Below are positions 24,145 to 36,479 of a stretch of DNA of 64,000 nt, in pieces. Below the pieces are notes generated by a model. It saw nothing but the letters and a program-made list of their open reading frames with translations. It did no database searches and was not told the DNA's origin. How positions within the stretch are numbered: position 1 is the stretch's first letter; the number at the start of each line of letters is the position of its first letter. The translations under genes were made by a program, and so were the position numbers. Source of the DNA: Sclerotinia nivalis (Eukaryota > Ascomycota > Leotiomycetes > Helotiales > Sclerotiniaceae); assembly GCA_029531795.1 (NCBI GenBank), contig JAPEIS010000016.1, positions 806,001 through 870,000 on the forward strand, given 5' to 3'.

Positions 24145-25079
24145 ATTGTAGATGAAAGATGTGAGGTGCAGCTAAATGGCTATGATAGGTTATTATGCCT
24201 GTGTATCATGGGATATTTTGGTGTAATAGTAAACAATCTGTTGTTGAGGGGATTTAAAGTTCTTTAGGTATGTAGACAATGCTCGGGGATCTACGAAATT
24301 ACCATCTTGGTTGCTGTTATGAATAACCGGGATATCTAAATTCCGTTATATATTACACCATAATCTTAATTCTCAAGTTAATCAATGAATAGATTTACCA
24401 ATTCTTTCATATTTTTGGTGTAAACTTGTACCTAATATTATCTATCTATATATATATATATATATATCTTTCTTCCACGCAATTTGAGGTTGTGATGATA
24501 AACCTTCTCATGAAACCAAAAAGATATTATCTGTATATAATAATACTGGTAGTCTTTGGTCTACCCGGCTAGGTTACTATGGAATTTCTATTATAGATAT
24601 CAATCACCAAATATGTAAATAAATTTAATCTTGTCTTATTATTCGATATTGATGGTTGAAAATCAGATCTACCAAGCCAGAAACTCAGCTAGAGTTTCCG
24701 TCTCGATTTTCAATCTTGTTATAATGAAAGAGGAGACAAGATGTTATAAATATCTTTTTCTCATTTGATCAGTAAACATTAGTGTTGTTATTAATTAATC
24801 CTTTAGTATGTTAGTCACTTAGTATGTAGTAGTGCTAGTTCGTGGGTGACGGGTCAGATACTGAGAGTAAATGGTGGTAGGTATAATTTTAGGATAATAT
24901 TGTATGTAAATCCTACTTTTTCTTCACTCATTTAGCAAGCCTTGCATATGTTTGGTATAACTCGTGAGAATGAGATTCTATGATCAAGAGGTATAACCAT
25001 TCCAATCCTTCAATCCAGCCTTTCGAAAGAACCAAAAGCGAGCAGCCTTCCGTAACAATAGCATTGCAAAATTGAACAA
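24145..25079. other. AT-rich intergenic start of the repeat desert
   Basis: The AT content rises sharply upstream of the RhoGAP gene, with a (TA)n microsatellite at about 24448-24466. No coding frame or known element is recognised. Confidence 0.6.
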
Positions 25080-26470
25080 TCACCACCGGCTACCCCCCGC
25101 ACCTCCCGAACAATACATCCAAGCCCTCAAGGCAATGTCGCGGATACAGCAACCAAGGTACTGGGAGAATATTTGAACGATTCCGAAATCCTACCTTCTT
25201 TGTCCCAATAAAGAGTTGCAACGTGCTACGCGCGCCTAAGGCCTGTACAGACTGACTCTTTATGGGAGAATATTTGAACGATTCCGAAATCCTACACTTC
25301 TTTGTCCCAATAAGAGTTGCAACGTGCTATGCGCGCCTAAGGCCTGTACAGACTGACTCTTTACCAGTATCCGCCGGCTGCCCCCGCACTCCCGAACAAT
25401 ACATCCAAACCCTCAATACAATCTCCCTTCACACTAACCACATTTTTCCACGGCGTATTGTAGATTAATCGTGTATCTCTGTCCCAACAAAGAGTTGCAA
25501 CGTGCTATGCGCGCCTAGGCCTATACAGACTGACTCTTTACCAGGATAGGGATTTTCGATACCAGATTATTCATTCAATCTCCGGAGTTGCAACGTGCTA
25601 TGCGCGCCCAAGGCCTGTACAGACTGACTCCTATGCCTCGTCAAGTATCTTTGGCTTTCATCATCCTATCTTCCTTCAAATCCATCGTTCGATAATAGAG
25701 ATCGTATACTCCGGTTCCCCCTTCGATATTTCTGCTCTTTTCTATATTTATATTAGTTATCTCATTTTGTTGCCTTTGTTTCCTTTTACTTCATTCCCTT
25801 TTCAATATCAAAACAATTATTGATCTTCTTTCCTTTTGATCTCCGGAAAAGAAAAGAAAAAAAACCCCCCAAAAAAAGAAAAAGAACTTACAGAAATAAA
25901 CATCATAGCTCTCTTAACCCAAATATATTTCGCCATCTTCCAATCCAAACCCTCAATACAATCTCCCTTCACACTAACCACATTCTTCCATGGTGTATTG
26001 TCGATTAATCGTGTATCGTACGTTTTGCAACACTTCTTTGTCCTTGTAAAGATAGCACCAAGTGTCTAGGAATAGATATAGCCATCGGCCACTAATCCAC
26101 AGACTCCATCAATGCCTACCAAGCCGAAGCTGATAGGACATCAACCCCCCTACGCTGCAATCCAAAAACCTAAGCTTTGTACGGATTACAATGTAGGAGA
26201 ATTTATCCATGCGCCTATGGTATTTTGAGGGGCTTCACGGATTAGGTGATACCACACAAACAAATACCAAATAGGTCGCGGATACAGCAATCAAGGTACT
26301 AGGAGAATATTTGAGTGATTTCGAAATCGTACACTTCTTTGTCCCAATAAAGAGTTGCAACGTGCTATGCGCGCCTAAGGCCTGTACAGACTGACTCTTT
26401 GTCCCAATAAAGAGTTGCAACGTGCTATGCGCGCCTAGGCCTATACAGACTGACTCTTTACCGTGGTAAC
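25080..26470. repeat. Repeat cluster with six copies of a ~52-bp GC-rich unit
   Basis: The unit AAAGAGTTGCAACGTGCT ... GTACAGACTGACTCTTT occurs at 25210-25261, 25312-25362, 25489-25539, 25584-25630, 26349-26400 and 26409-26459, all on the same strand. Its ends form a 7-bp inverted repeat, AAAGAGT / ACTCTTT. Between copies, longer stretches also repeat: a 30-bp block beginning GAGAATATTTGAACGATTCC before copies 1, 2 and 5 (25169, 25266 and about 26305), and a block ending CACTAACCACATT at about 25420 and 25970. No protein is encoded. Confidence 0.8.
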
Positions 26471-26526
26471 AATTTAAGAAGTGCCCGGAGGTTATGGACG
26501 ATTTTTGGAGGAGAAATGGTTAGTTT

Positions 26527-26590
26527 TTTCTTTGTGGAAAGGGGAGGGGAGGAAGGGGAGGGGAGGAAGGGGAGGGGAGGGAGGGGAAAA
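26527..26590 (+). repeat. G-rich GGGGAGGGGAGGAA tandem tract
   Basis: Repeated runs of four or five G separated by A or AA fill about 60 bp. The spacing would permit G-quadruplex formation on this strand. Confidence 0.7.
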
Positions 26591-26689
26591 CATACGTATA
26601 AACGACCTCGTCAACCTCGTCAATTTCGTCAAACCCCCCAACTCAACCTCATACAAACCACCACCACATCAAACTATTTACATTCCAAA

Positions 26690-27010
26690 CCTCCAAAACA
26701 CTAAAACGCCAAAACTCCAAAACGCCAAAACTCCAAAACGCCAAAACACCAACGCCAAAACACCAAAAACGCCAAAAGCCGCAAATCCCCCTAAACGCCA
26801 AACCCCCCCCCAAAAACGCCAAAACCCTCAAAAACTTCAAAAAACCCAAAACGCCAACACCAAAACACCACCCCAAAACCCCAAAACCCCCAAAACCCCC
26901 AAAAACACTAAAACCGCCAAAACCCCCAAAACCTCAAAACCTCAAAAACACCAAAACACCAAAAACCCAAAAAACCCAAAAAATTCAAAAAACCCAAAAA
27001 ACCTCAAGAA
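26690..27010. repeat. CCAAAAC-type low-complexity microsatellite
   Basis: About 320 bp are almost wholly C and A on the + strand, built from variants of CCAAAACNC (for example ACGCCAAAACTCC repeated). An open frame through it reads only Thr-Pro-Lys/Gln-Asn blocks; it is a by-product of the repeat, not a supported gene. Confidence 0.8.
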
Positions 27011-28102
27011 TAGGAAATGTTCAGAAAGAAAGAAGATAAAGGGTGGAGAGATGTTGGATATATTTAAGAGGATGTCTTACGTTACCTACCTTTCAGCTGC
27101 ATGTGATATTCATCAATTGGTGGAAATGTGGTGAGACAAACATCTGCAAGGGAAAAAACTAATGCTTTTTGTATTTAGCCTAATAACAACTCCACATTTT
27201 GACAGGACAGAATATAAACTTCATTTTTACCCTGACGACGCCTAGGATATCGTGTTAATTCTATATGCCGGCAGATCTTGATTCGGAAGTTGCGTGATTA
27301 ATATGGTGCGATGTCCAATGAAAAGGAGTTAGCATCAGTATGGATTATGCAATGTGAAATGGTGAAATTGAATAGAAAAGAAAGGAATAAATCTTATTCG
27401 TTTATATAATCAATCGTTCCTTATCCTTGAAATATTCTTACCATATCGTTCGCTCATCATCACGGACTATAATGCACTCATACATCTCATGCATAGTAGA
27501 GGATTCATGCAAATAATTTATAACCACTCAGAATGCGAATGCGAGGAAGGTGCTTAGTTCTCCGTTTCCTTTGATAACGACTGGCCGATCCTTTCATTTC
27601 GAGAAACCAGGCAAATAACGATGAGGAAGATACTTATAGGAGGACTTGCGAGAAAATGCTTGAATGACAAAATGCTTTAGTTGGTAATTATTGGTAACAA
27701 TACACAAAAGGGATTGAAATATAATCAAAAGAAAAGCTAATTTATCTATTCTTTTACGAGTAGATGACCGTAGCCGCTTTTGGAAAGGACTGGTAGTAGG
27801 AGGGGAGGTGGGCGGGGAAAATGGGGAATCGTAACCACAATACGTCAGCCTTATTTTGCCCTGCAATCAAGCCACAATTGTTTGAGGTTAGTGAGGGTGG
27901 CAGGAGGCTGAACTGGGAGGCTGAACTGGGAGGCTGATAAAAAGGCGGGGACAGGATGGCAGATGGTCAATAGTGTTTTGTCTCTTGCACTCTAGGAGAA
28001 ACCCTCTTCCTTAGCTTTCTATCGATCGAATTTAAAAACTTTATAGGAAAAATTAAAAGGAGTAATTTACAATATCATACTAATAAATCACTTTTCGATA
28101 TT
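27011..28102. other. Non-coding stretch
   Basis: No gene is supported. A short direct duplication GGAGGCTGAACTG lies near 27905-27935. Confidence 0.5.
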
Positions 28103-28231
28103 ATGGTTTCCGAGATTGAGATTGTGAGTTTCGTTAAGCTATAGATGTATTTTTGACTAATCAGCCTCCAGAAACAAGTTTATATTCAGGCCGAGGTTGT
28201 CGCCATCATTGCCGATAGCAACGATAAATAG

Positions 28232-28741
28232 TTGTTAATGCTTTGGAAGAATTATAATGGTCAAACAATTCGCGATGTGTATTTTCGGCATACAGAATAT
28301 AAGAAATTGAGTGGCAAGGATGATTTCAAAAGTATCGTAGTCCAGGCTTCTGGATTGATACAAACTGGTGTCGATGCTTGTTTTCGTTGTCAAAATTACC
28401 GTTCACCATACCCGGAGTGTATTAAGGTATCTGCCGATCAAGTCACGAACCTCGGGGTTTGGGCACAGTCATGTGGTGGTTGTGTTTGGAGCAATCAGCA
28501 TCCCGGCTGCAGTTTGCGTACGACGGGTCCATCAGCGAAATCGAAACCTTACTGTTTTGGACTTATTGGTGAAGTGGCTGATGCACCAGCCGGCGATGGG
28601 GCATCAAGCAGAGCTCCCGCTGCAGACGAGGATGACAATGATGATGATGACGCCGCACGTCAATTACTTCGTGAATCAGGGCTTCGTTCTGCTAGATATG
28701 ATCTTCGAAACGCTCCACTTTATCGTTGTATCGACCAATGA
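28232..28741 (+). CDS. DUF3716-like small cysteine protein (fungal), possibly N-terminally damaged
   Basis: This 169-residue frame has paired Cys motifs C50-x2-C53 ... C63 and C81-x2-C84 ... C93 (CFRCQNYRSPYPEC and CGGCVWSNQHPGC), as in the fungal DUF3716 family. That assignment is from memory. It is preceded by the family-like lead NYNGQTIRDVYFRHTEYKKL. An acidic stretch (DEDDNDDDDAA) follows. The function of the family is unknown; the Cys pairs suggest metal binding. Upstream, the same frame continues as LQKQVYIQAEVVAIIADSNDK then TAG at 28226-28228, and a short exon with ATG at 28103 and donor GTGAGT precedes it. The true start may therefore lie upstream with a stop created by CAG-to-TAG. 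It stands alone in AT-rich DNA. Confidence 0.55.
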   Translation: MLMLWKNYNGQTIRDVYFRHTEYKKLSGKDDFKSIVVQASGLIQTGVDACFRCQNYRSPYPECIKVSADQVTNLGVWAQSCGGCVWSNQHPGCSLRTTGPSAKSKPYCFGLIGEVADAPAGDGASSRAPAADEDDNDDDDAARQLLRESGLRSARYDLRNAPLYRCIDQ

Positions 28742-29102
28742 CACATTTCTCTTGGTTAGATCAATATTCAATCTTTGAGCTTGAGGAGGGAGCTCGGGGT
28801 ATACTGGTGGTGAAGATGGAGATGAGTGACGGGGGTTTTTGTGGGATTTAAGGGACTTTTGCAATATTTTTCAGCTAGAAACTCACTATGAATCGGGGTA
28901 ATATGAGGTTTTATATAAGTATTGTGCTTATTGGATAATTATATGAGTATCTCGAATAATTCATTAACTATAATAAGAAAATACTTTGGCTTCTTTTGTA
29001 CTATATTTAAATGATGAATAATTAGAGCTCATATACAGTTGAGGAGGTATTCCTGATCCTCAGGAATCTGGAATAAGATTTTGAGCTTTATGCGAAGCCT
29101 GG

Positions 29103-29546
29103 TGTTGCGAACTATTCAACGCTATTTGCGTGTAATCAATAATTAATTACTATTTAACAATTATGAGGGCTAGAATCATGGGAGCTGTATTATCGGATTC
29201 AACTCATTTAACTTTGAAACTATATAGTTCGAAATTTCTTAGTAATATCACTGGGTCTTTGCATAGAAGTGAAATCATTACAACAACCAAGTAGAAAGAT
29301 AATAACTCATTGATTGCTATGATAATTGAGATTGAGCACGAAGCTCTCTATAAAAAAAAATCCATCCCCATTATATAGAACTTCGTCTCGCCGGACTCAC
29401 TTCGTTCACCAGTGTGAGTCGAGTGAGTTGTGGCTAGAGATCGTAAGGCGCACTATCCGCAGACCAGTGAACCTGGTGGGTCTGATCACGTGGATACGTT
29501 TTGATTGGTCTCTAGCTTCGGCCAAGGGTGAAGAAACGTCGTAAAA
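29103..29546. mobile_element. Possible divergent LTR related to the 33392-33820 family
   Basis: The stretch GAGCACGAAGCTCT ... ATCCATCCCC ... TATATAGAACTTCGT at about 29333-29388 parallels the middle of the LTR at 33392-33820. TGTTGCG at 29103 and CGTCGTAA at 29537-29544 are candidate termini. The boundaries are weak. The surrounding 28742-30480 has no coding signal. Confidence 0.3.
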
Positions 29547-30479
29547 AGGATTCAATTCTACCTTAGAATCTAAAGATAAGGAGGGAAGAAAAGAAGAAGA
29601 AGAGGTAAAGAGAGCTCTACACTATATATATAGGAAGAAAATCACATGTTTTACCTAGTACCTAGATCAGGTGATGAAGATGACAAGCTAATCAGGTCTG
29701 AATATCACACCAAGACGGATACCAACATATCCCTGTGGCTATATACATGACGATACTCATCTAAGAGTTCTACTATGATTCATCCCAATCATTGAGCCTA
29801 AGGTCCCTTAGTCACGTGTTATTGTTTATAACGCGAGATTGTTCTTGGTTTAAACCTTCACATCACAGTGTAAGGGGATCTGATGGAAGATGATGGGTAA
29901 CATGTTTTTATTGCTAAAACTGAAAGCTGAAGAAGAAAGATAAGATTTTCCAGAGACTCCCTTCTTATAACCTGTCCGGCCCTTTTCCCGAGCACTCTAC
30001 CCCGTGTATGGCTTACACGTGACTCGTCCGATTCCTGCCCCCTGACACACAGAGCAAGAATTCTCAGAACATAATTTATCCATCATTTGTCCAAAGCAAG
30101 CCAGCTAGCATTTTCTTAGCAAACAAGTTCCTTTATGTATCAGAAAGATACGGCCTTCCCACCAGGGGCGAACAGATATCGGCCAGCTGGGCAACAGTAG
30201 TTTAAAATTTCAAATTAATCTCAAAAATTTCAGACCAGACTGGTCTCAAATTAGGACCAGTCTGTATGTTTCTGTTACGACCACGCAACAGTTTCGTCCA
30301 AAAAGCCTAGACAAAGGCATTCTCATTTCGAATCACCAGCGTAGGAACGCCATCGATCAGTTTGGAATGTTTAGTAAACAAGCTTCTTTGTATTGCTTAT
30401 GAAAGGATAGGAATGGTGGCGAACTATAGGCGTTCTGATATCTCTTTATTGATTGAACTTAAAAGTAATAGCTTATTCA

Positions 30480-32510
30480 TGATGAGAAAGGGTAATGAAA
30501 AGTTTGGCTACGGTTTTACGACTAATTGATTCTTTGCCTATGTGATCTTAACAGGTTTTTTTTCGTGTTAGAAAGGAAAGTTTTGATTGGAGGTAATGTA
30601 TTGAGGATTTTATCGATAGGTGGCTTTGTAGATATGTTACTTTTGTATATTTGATCTGTATATATTGGTGAAGGGATTGTTGGTGTTTGTATTGGGTCGA
30701 ATGTATTATAAAGATAACAATATGTTATATAATATTGAAAGTTGAAAGAGAGAATCATATCCTGTTAGTTTATATATGGATTATGGTATTGTAATTATAA
30801 TAACCCGAAAATAATTGAAGTTTTTTTAAAAAGTTTTGTAATAAAGAATAATTATATTTCTTTATATTATTTTATTGTTATATCCATCACGAAATAATCA
30901 ATGATAATATTTATAATGTTTTTATTTGTTAAACGGAGTTTGCGATGATGTGATAAGGGTTGAATTGGGATATTGTTTTGATTAATAAAAGAACGATTAA
31001 TGAATATCTTTCTTGAATATTTATTATTAATTAAATTGGTTATATTAAAAAAAGAAAAATGTATTAGGAATATAATAATTTGAACGAATAAAGATTTGTT
31101 ATCTATAAAATTGAATTATAAAAGCTTTTTGCTAATTATTATTCGTTATATCTATTTTATATCCCTTAATAACCTCTGTAAACGATTTATCGCAAAAATT
31201 AAACTTTTCCTGAGTGTTTTTGGATAGATGTAGGTAATGGTAATATTGTATTATAAGGGAATATATTAGATGCGTTTTCTGATAATATTAATATTTTTTT
31301 TCAACGAAATTATTAAATGTATTAAAGTATTATTATTAGTGATTATTATAATTCTAATAATTATTTTATTGAAAGTTTCTGTAACCGATTGAATTAAAAA
31401 AGCGATATTACTAGGTTTGAGATTATATTTGGTATTCTTTTTGTTGATAACTATTTCGAGTAATTAAACTATTTGAATAATATTGCTGATATTGTTATTA
31501 TAATTGATAATTGTTTCTCAAATAATTATTTTTACAAGAATTTCCTTTATATCTATTTGCATTTTTTATAATATCAATTTGTTTCTTTGTTTTATAATCT
31601 ATAATTCAATAATCGAATTGTTTATAAAAATAATATAGATTGTAAAAGTATTCATATTCTCTTTGTATTTGCTTTAAGATTCTAATTGCATCGAGATCTA
31701 TAAGATCGTCTTGAATTTGAGATACTAACAATATTTAACGTTAAATATAAGTTGAATCGGGTTTCGAAGAATTTATATTATAATATTTGTTGTCCCGACA
31801 ATTTTGACTCTATACTTGGAATTTCTTTTTTTATCCTTCAATATCGATAAATTCGTAAGGATTTGAATCATTTTTTACTAATACTTTCAATTTGTCGATA
31901 ATCTTTTATTTCATTATAAAAACCATTTCTTGAAGAGTTTTATCATTAAATACACCCAAATATTCCAATTGTAAATAAAAAAAAGGGGAACAGAGTTTTT
32001 TTGTTTATTTTGAACTTATCGAATTTGATTGTTGCCTTGTATTCGACATCAATTGAAATATAAAGGCTATTAAGTTTCTTCAGAAATATATTTACAATAA
32101 TAAATTCCGATATATCATTTATAATCTTCTTTATATCTTTTCGTTTTTCTTATCGAATTGTTCCTTTCAAAAGGGAAACCATATATAACAATTTCTTTTG
32201 CTCTATATCGAAAACTATAGCATCGCTTTTCCAACAGATATATAAACCCATCTTCCAATCTTCGTATTCGCTTTATCGAATCAAAAGATCTGTTTTTTCA
32301 CCTTTGAATAGTTCAAGATTCTTCGTAATTTATTGTAATCAATAAATTGATATAGAAGAATTTGAACCAATAAATAATTGATCAAATTGTTCTTGAAAGA
32401 TAAAGTTCTAAATCATTAACCTAATATTGGTTGTATTGTTTAATTATAGATCTTTTTATAATACATATATTTCTTATCGATATTGTTTTGTTTAGACTAG
32501 TATGTTACGA
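30480..32510. other. Very AT-rich block, no gene
   Basis: Two kilobases are dominated by TA, AAT and ATT strings with frequent TAA/TAG in all frames. This fits heavily RIP-mutated transposon remains, but no family can be read. Confidence 0.7.
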
Positions 32511-32594
32511 TCACGGATCTTACAGTAACCGATCGTGTGAATACACGTTATGATTTGATCGGATTAGTATGAGATTAGGGTGGTCGTAGTGTGT

Positions 32595-33391
32595 GTGTGT
32601 GTGATATTTTTCGTCCGAGGCTCTGTACGAAGCACAGGCCTCAAATTCCCAATTGGGACAAAGGACGCCAGGGGAGGAAGGCCCCTGGGTTTCTAAGCTA
32701 GCTATATAAAAACCCTTTTCAAGGAAAAATGCTAACTTAATGAATGTATTATATACTTCAGCAGAGTTTACATGATTGCCGTTGTATGTTGAGTTAATCC
32801 CTTGAGCGGATATATCAACTGCCCTTTTCAATATAATAGATCATCCCCAGTCTATATGATCTCTCCTTTAATCTGCATCCTTTATAGTATAATCAAGTAT
32901 TCCAGTCGTTTTCCCTCTCATCCCTTATAACAATCCGTTTCTATACGAAACCTCGTAGCCAATTGTAATCCAGGGATGTCCTCGGGCCTGCCTCTGCAGA
33001 CTAAGGTTCACTCGAGCATCATTGTCCCTTTATTCCCTTTGTTCTTTCGTAGTTTCCTATTACCTGCCTTTGCTACAAATCGAGATTGTAATAAACTTCA
33101 GGTTCGAATCGTTCAGGATGCCGAAGAAGACCAATTCCCAAACTGAAGTTATTATTTTCTTCCGACATGAAAATCCTGTAAGGTACTCCAAAGGAGTCAA
33201 TCGTTCATATCGATAGTTGTACGGAGCACCAAGTCATACGCCTAGCTAGGACGAGTAATGGCTTTGTTGCTAATTGTTATTATCGCAATATAGTCCTCTG
33301 TTCTGATCGTTGTTGACTAATGAAATGAAATGAAAAATTTTCGTCCTTATGAAAAACCCCAATTCTCAACCCAATCCAGCTTTTCCAGTTC
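32595..33391 (-). repeat. Inverted-duplication arm A: LINE 3' UTR-like segment and LTR-adjacent sequence
   Basis: Read on the minus strand this block matches 41927-42716 nearly base for base. Landmarks are GGTTGAGAATTGGGG next to the LTR end, GAACGATTGACTCC, GGCAATCATGTAAACTCTGC, GGGTTTTTATATAGCTAGC and CCCAATTGGGAATTTGAGG. The last third is also the 3' UTR of the LINE fragment at 38938-40535. A short (GT)n lies at its left edge. Confidence 0.8.
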
Positions 33392-33820
33392 TGTTACGCA
33401 TTCTTTCGTCAGTTCAGATGAATGCCAAAAGCATTATCAGTTCGTAGCCAGCATCGTGTACAGGTGAGAGATCCGTCTTCGCCGGCCCAGGATAGTTGTA
33501 GGAACAAACGAGTACAGGCCATATTAGTATCAGATCATGTAATGGAGCATTGGAGTTTCGAAGGCTCCTGGAGCATTGGAGCTTCGAGGGCTGCTAGGGC
33601 TCCCAAATACGAAGGTCTATATAAGCAGGATGGAATCCCTTATTGTAGAGCTTCGTGCTCAAGAACAATCATTAGTTTAAACACTATAGTTATCATACAA
33701 TACAATCGTTATATCTTCATTTGTATCAAGCCCCTGTTTGACCTTTAGTAGAAACTACCACGGCCTTTCTATAAGCCCCTTGATCACTTCTTAGTGATAA
33801 AGGATTGTAGCGGCGTAACA
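33392..33820 (-). mobile_element. LTR (TGTTACGC...GCGTAACA family), complete copy
   Basis: This 429-bp element has 7-8-bp terminal inverted repeats (minus strand: TGTTACGCC ... ATGCGTAACA). A second copy in the opposite orientation is split into 38718-38937 and 41727-41926. Flanks (AGTTC / TAGTA) are not a target duplication. The termini suggest a Ty3/gypsy-type LTR. Confidence 0.75.
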
Positions 33821-35287
33821 TAGTATCTACTTTGTAAAGCCGAACAAATATTGTATATATATAACAATCTCGGAGTTTTGTATATTGATAAATATATCGA
33901 AGATAGAGATTGAATCCTTAAAATCTTTATCTCTAATACTAGAAAATTTGTATACAAATTATTAATAATTAGAAAAAACAGATTTAATATACTCTCGAAA
34001 TTCAGACATTGTCTTTAATTGAACTAAAGATATCGATAATTCTAATAAAGTTGATTGAATGATATCCGATATAATAATGAATTATTTAAAACAATCTTAA
34101 AAACTAAAATATAATTATAGAATTCTTAATTTCGATTATATAACAACGTAATACTAATCAAATCGAGATCTAGATCTGAATCTGAATCTGATTTGAGTTT
34201 GAGTTTGAATCTAGGATTAAATCGAATTAATACATTGTTTATTGTTTATCGACATATTATAAATCGAAATATTCGAGTATTTTATAAAATTGATTATTTA
34301 ACAAAACTGTATTGCCTTTCCCATTCAGCAATAGAGTCTTTGTGAAGAGTAGAATATATTATCACAATAATAGTAGAGTATTTTAAAATATAATGATATT
34401 CTACGAAAAAGGAAAAAGATACTAAGAAAAGCGCCGACTATATAGGGGATGGGTGTCTTAGACATCTATACAGACTAGCTAGAAACGGGTTACGAACCCG
34501 TGATAGATATTCATCTATTTATATTTTCATTGATTTGATCTTCATTTGTATTATTCCATTTTCAATATCAATTAATTGTTTATTTATTAATTGTAATATA
34601 TATAAGTATTTCTTCGTTTGGAATCTTATATTAGCTTTCTATATAGCTTCTTATATAATAAAATTTCCGATTGTTTTAAAATCTATTATAATTTTGAGCC
34701 GATACTTATTGATTATAATTATCTAATTGATTTATTTACTGTGTTCTATAATGTTCAATTGCCGATTTTGATCCTTTTGATCGATTTGGTCAATTTGATC
34801 AATTTGATTAATTAAATGATTTAATTGATCAAATAACGAAATACCTTAACAATCTTCTTCTTTATTATTTATAATTGTTTAACCAATTGAAATCTTGTCA
34901 TCGAGTATATTTTTCCATTTGATAGTTAAAAATAATCCTTATATAATCCAGAGAAAATGTTTTATTGTTTGAAAAAGATAGAGAATAAGTATTTGATACA
35001 AATCCAAATTATATATCTATTGTATTAGATATATCTTATATATAGAATAATTAATATCGTAATGAGAATAAATAATTTTTTATATTTCTTTTTATTTTAG
35101 TATTTTCATATAATAATATAAGGTTCTTTCAATAAAGAAAAAATTGATCGTTATTTTATATTTATCGATAATTCTTATCTTATAAGTTTCTCCCTTTATA
35201 ATACTTATTATATTTAAATTATTATTATGAATTTCTTTATTTGTTTCTTCAAATTTCCAAATTCGATAATTCTATTCATCGATATAT
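33821..35287. other. AT-rich block, no gene
   Basis: RIP-like AT-rich sequence. A small palindrome ACGGGTTACGAACCCGT near 34486-34502 is the only notable structure. Confidence 0.6.
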
Positions 35288-35443
35288 TATATAATCCAAA
35301 GTTCTTTTAAACTTGGTTTTCGATTGATTCACAATATTGATTTTTCTTCTGAATCTTTTGATTCATCGAATTGATTATCTTCTAATTATTCTTTAGAATT
35401 TAAATCTATATAATTTAGAGTATATAATTGGAATATAAATATT
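35288..35443 (+). repeat. 156-bp direct repeat, left copy
   Basis: It is identical to 37984-38139 except for one base (CTTGGTTTTC versus CTTGGGTTTC), with no indels. The repeat is AT-rich desert sequence. The two copies bracket 35444-37983. Confidence 0.9.
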
Positions 35444-35485
35444 CCAAGCCAATTCCCCCCCCCCAAACTTCTCATTTCATGACAC

Positions 35486-36479
35486 TTAAACCATCGTCCT
35501 GATCATCTCCGACATCTCGTCAAAGATTACCCGTCTCTGAGCAATAATATTCCCGACACCTTCAGAAGAAGGTCCGTCTCCGATATATACAGTGTCTTCA
35601 CCGCTGATTAGACCGGTGTATGCTCGGGTTGTGAAGTCTTCGAGGGGCATGCCCAATGGGTGACCGTCGGGGCCCAAAAGGCCGTGAATTTGCGCTGGGC
35701 GGAGGTTAGTTTTGGAGGGGAGAATTGGAAGAGGGAGAAAGGGTGGAGGGTGGAGGTTGGATTGGGGTAGTGGAAAGATGGAATGGGGAAGGGGGCAGGG
35801 GGTTAGAGGGTAGGTGAGAAATGGGAGATGGGAGAGAAAACGTACTCGCAACCAAAGGAGGCAACAACTCGACGACATTCACAGAAGTATTGCGAAGGGT
35901 ATTTCGCAAGCAGAGGATGAATGCATGGAGAGCTGCTTTGGAAGCAGAGTAAGACGTCATATGTACGGCGGGAACAATTGCGAGGTTGGAGGTTGTGCTG
36001 AGGACTCGTTAGCGAATCCCAATTGTCCATATTCAATGTAACAATAGGAGTTGGGACGGGGTGACAAACTATATAAAACTCGTCTTCTCCTTCCCCAAAA
36101 GATACGGAAGAAAGGCATGAGTTAATACCACAAAACTGGTAAAATTAACCTTCATTACCTGGTTGAATGCTTTCATATCAACACTTTCAGGCTTGGAAAA
36201 ATCCTCATTTTCTAGGAACCCTGCATTGAGAAAGATACAATCGATGTCAGGGGAGCCCTTTATGACATCGGCAGCAAATTGAGGAGCTTTCTCAATATCA
36301 GCGAGATCGAAAGTGATAGCTTGGGCTTTGCTGCCATACTTGGCTACAAACTCATCGAGAAGCTTTCTGCGACGACCGACGACGGTGACTTTGCAGTCTT
36401 GAACGAGACGTTCGGCCAATGCAAGACCGATTCCGGAGCTGGCTCCGACCAGAAGGACGTGTTTGTATGGGAATGACAT
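35486..36479 (-). CDS. Short-chain dehydrogenase/reductase (classical SDR)
   Basis: Three exons, 36070-36479, 35846-35997 and 35694 down to 35486, give 771 nt or 256 residues. The NAD(P)-binding motif GASSGIG is at residues 12-18, NAG at 85-87, Ser140 precedes the catalytic YSASK (Tyr153, Lys157), and GRRRK after the second strand suggests NADP preference. The sequence resembles DltE-like fungal SDRs; substrate unknown, probably cytosolic. Introns have good signals (GTTTGT...CTAAC...CAG and GTACGT...CTAAC...CAG). The frame is intact although it sits in a RIP-damaged region, and it is divergent from a broken Zn2Cys6 regulator. Both lie inside a segment bounded by 156-bp direct repeats. Confidence 0.88.

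Noticed and set aside
25080..26470. CRISPR-like array
   Set aside because: Copies are irregularly spaced, some are in tandem within larger duplications, and the host is eukaryotic.
26481..27134. A 217-residue open frame rich in Thr, Pro, Lys, Gln and Asn
   Set aside because: It is the direct reading of the CCAAAAC microsatellite and a G-rich tract, with no splice signals or domain; stops are absent only because the repeat has none.
33100..33120. Pol III B-box-like GGTTCGAATCG suggesting a SINE
   Set aside because: No A-box lies at a suitable distance, and the sequence belongs to the LTR-adjacent block duplicated at 41927-42716.
34478..34505. Possible tRNA T-arm, ACGGGTTACGAACCCGT
   Set aside because: The loop is only three bases and no acceptor, D or anticodon arm can be folded around it; it is a simple palindrome.
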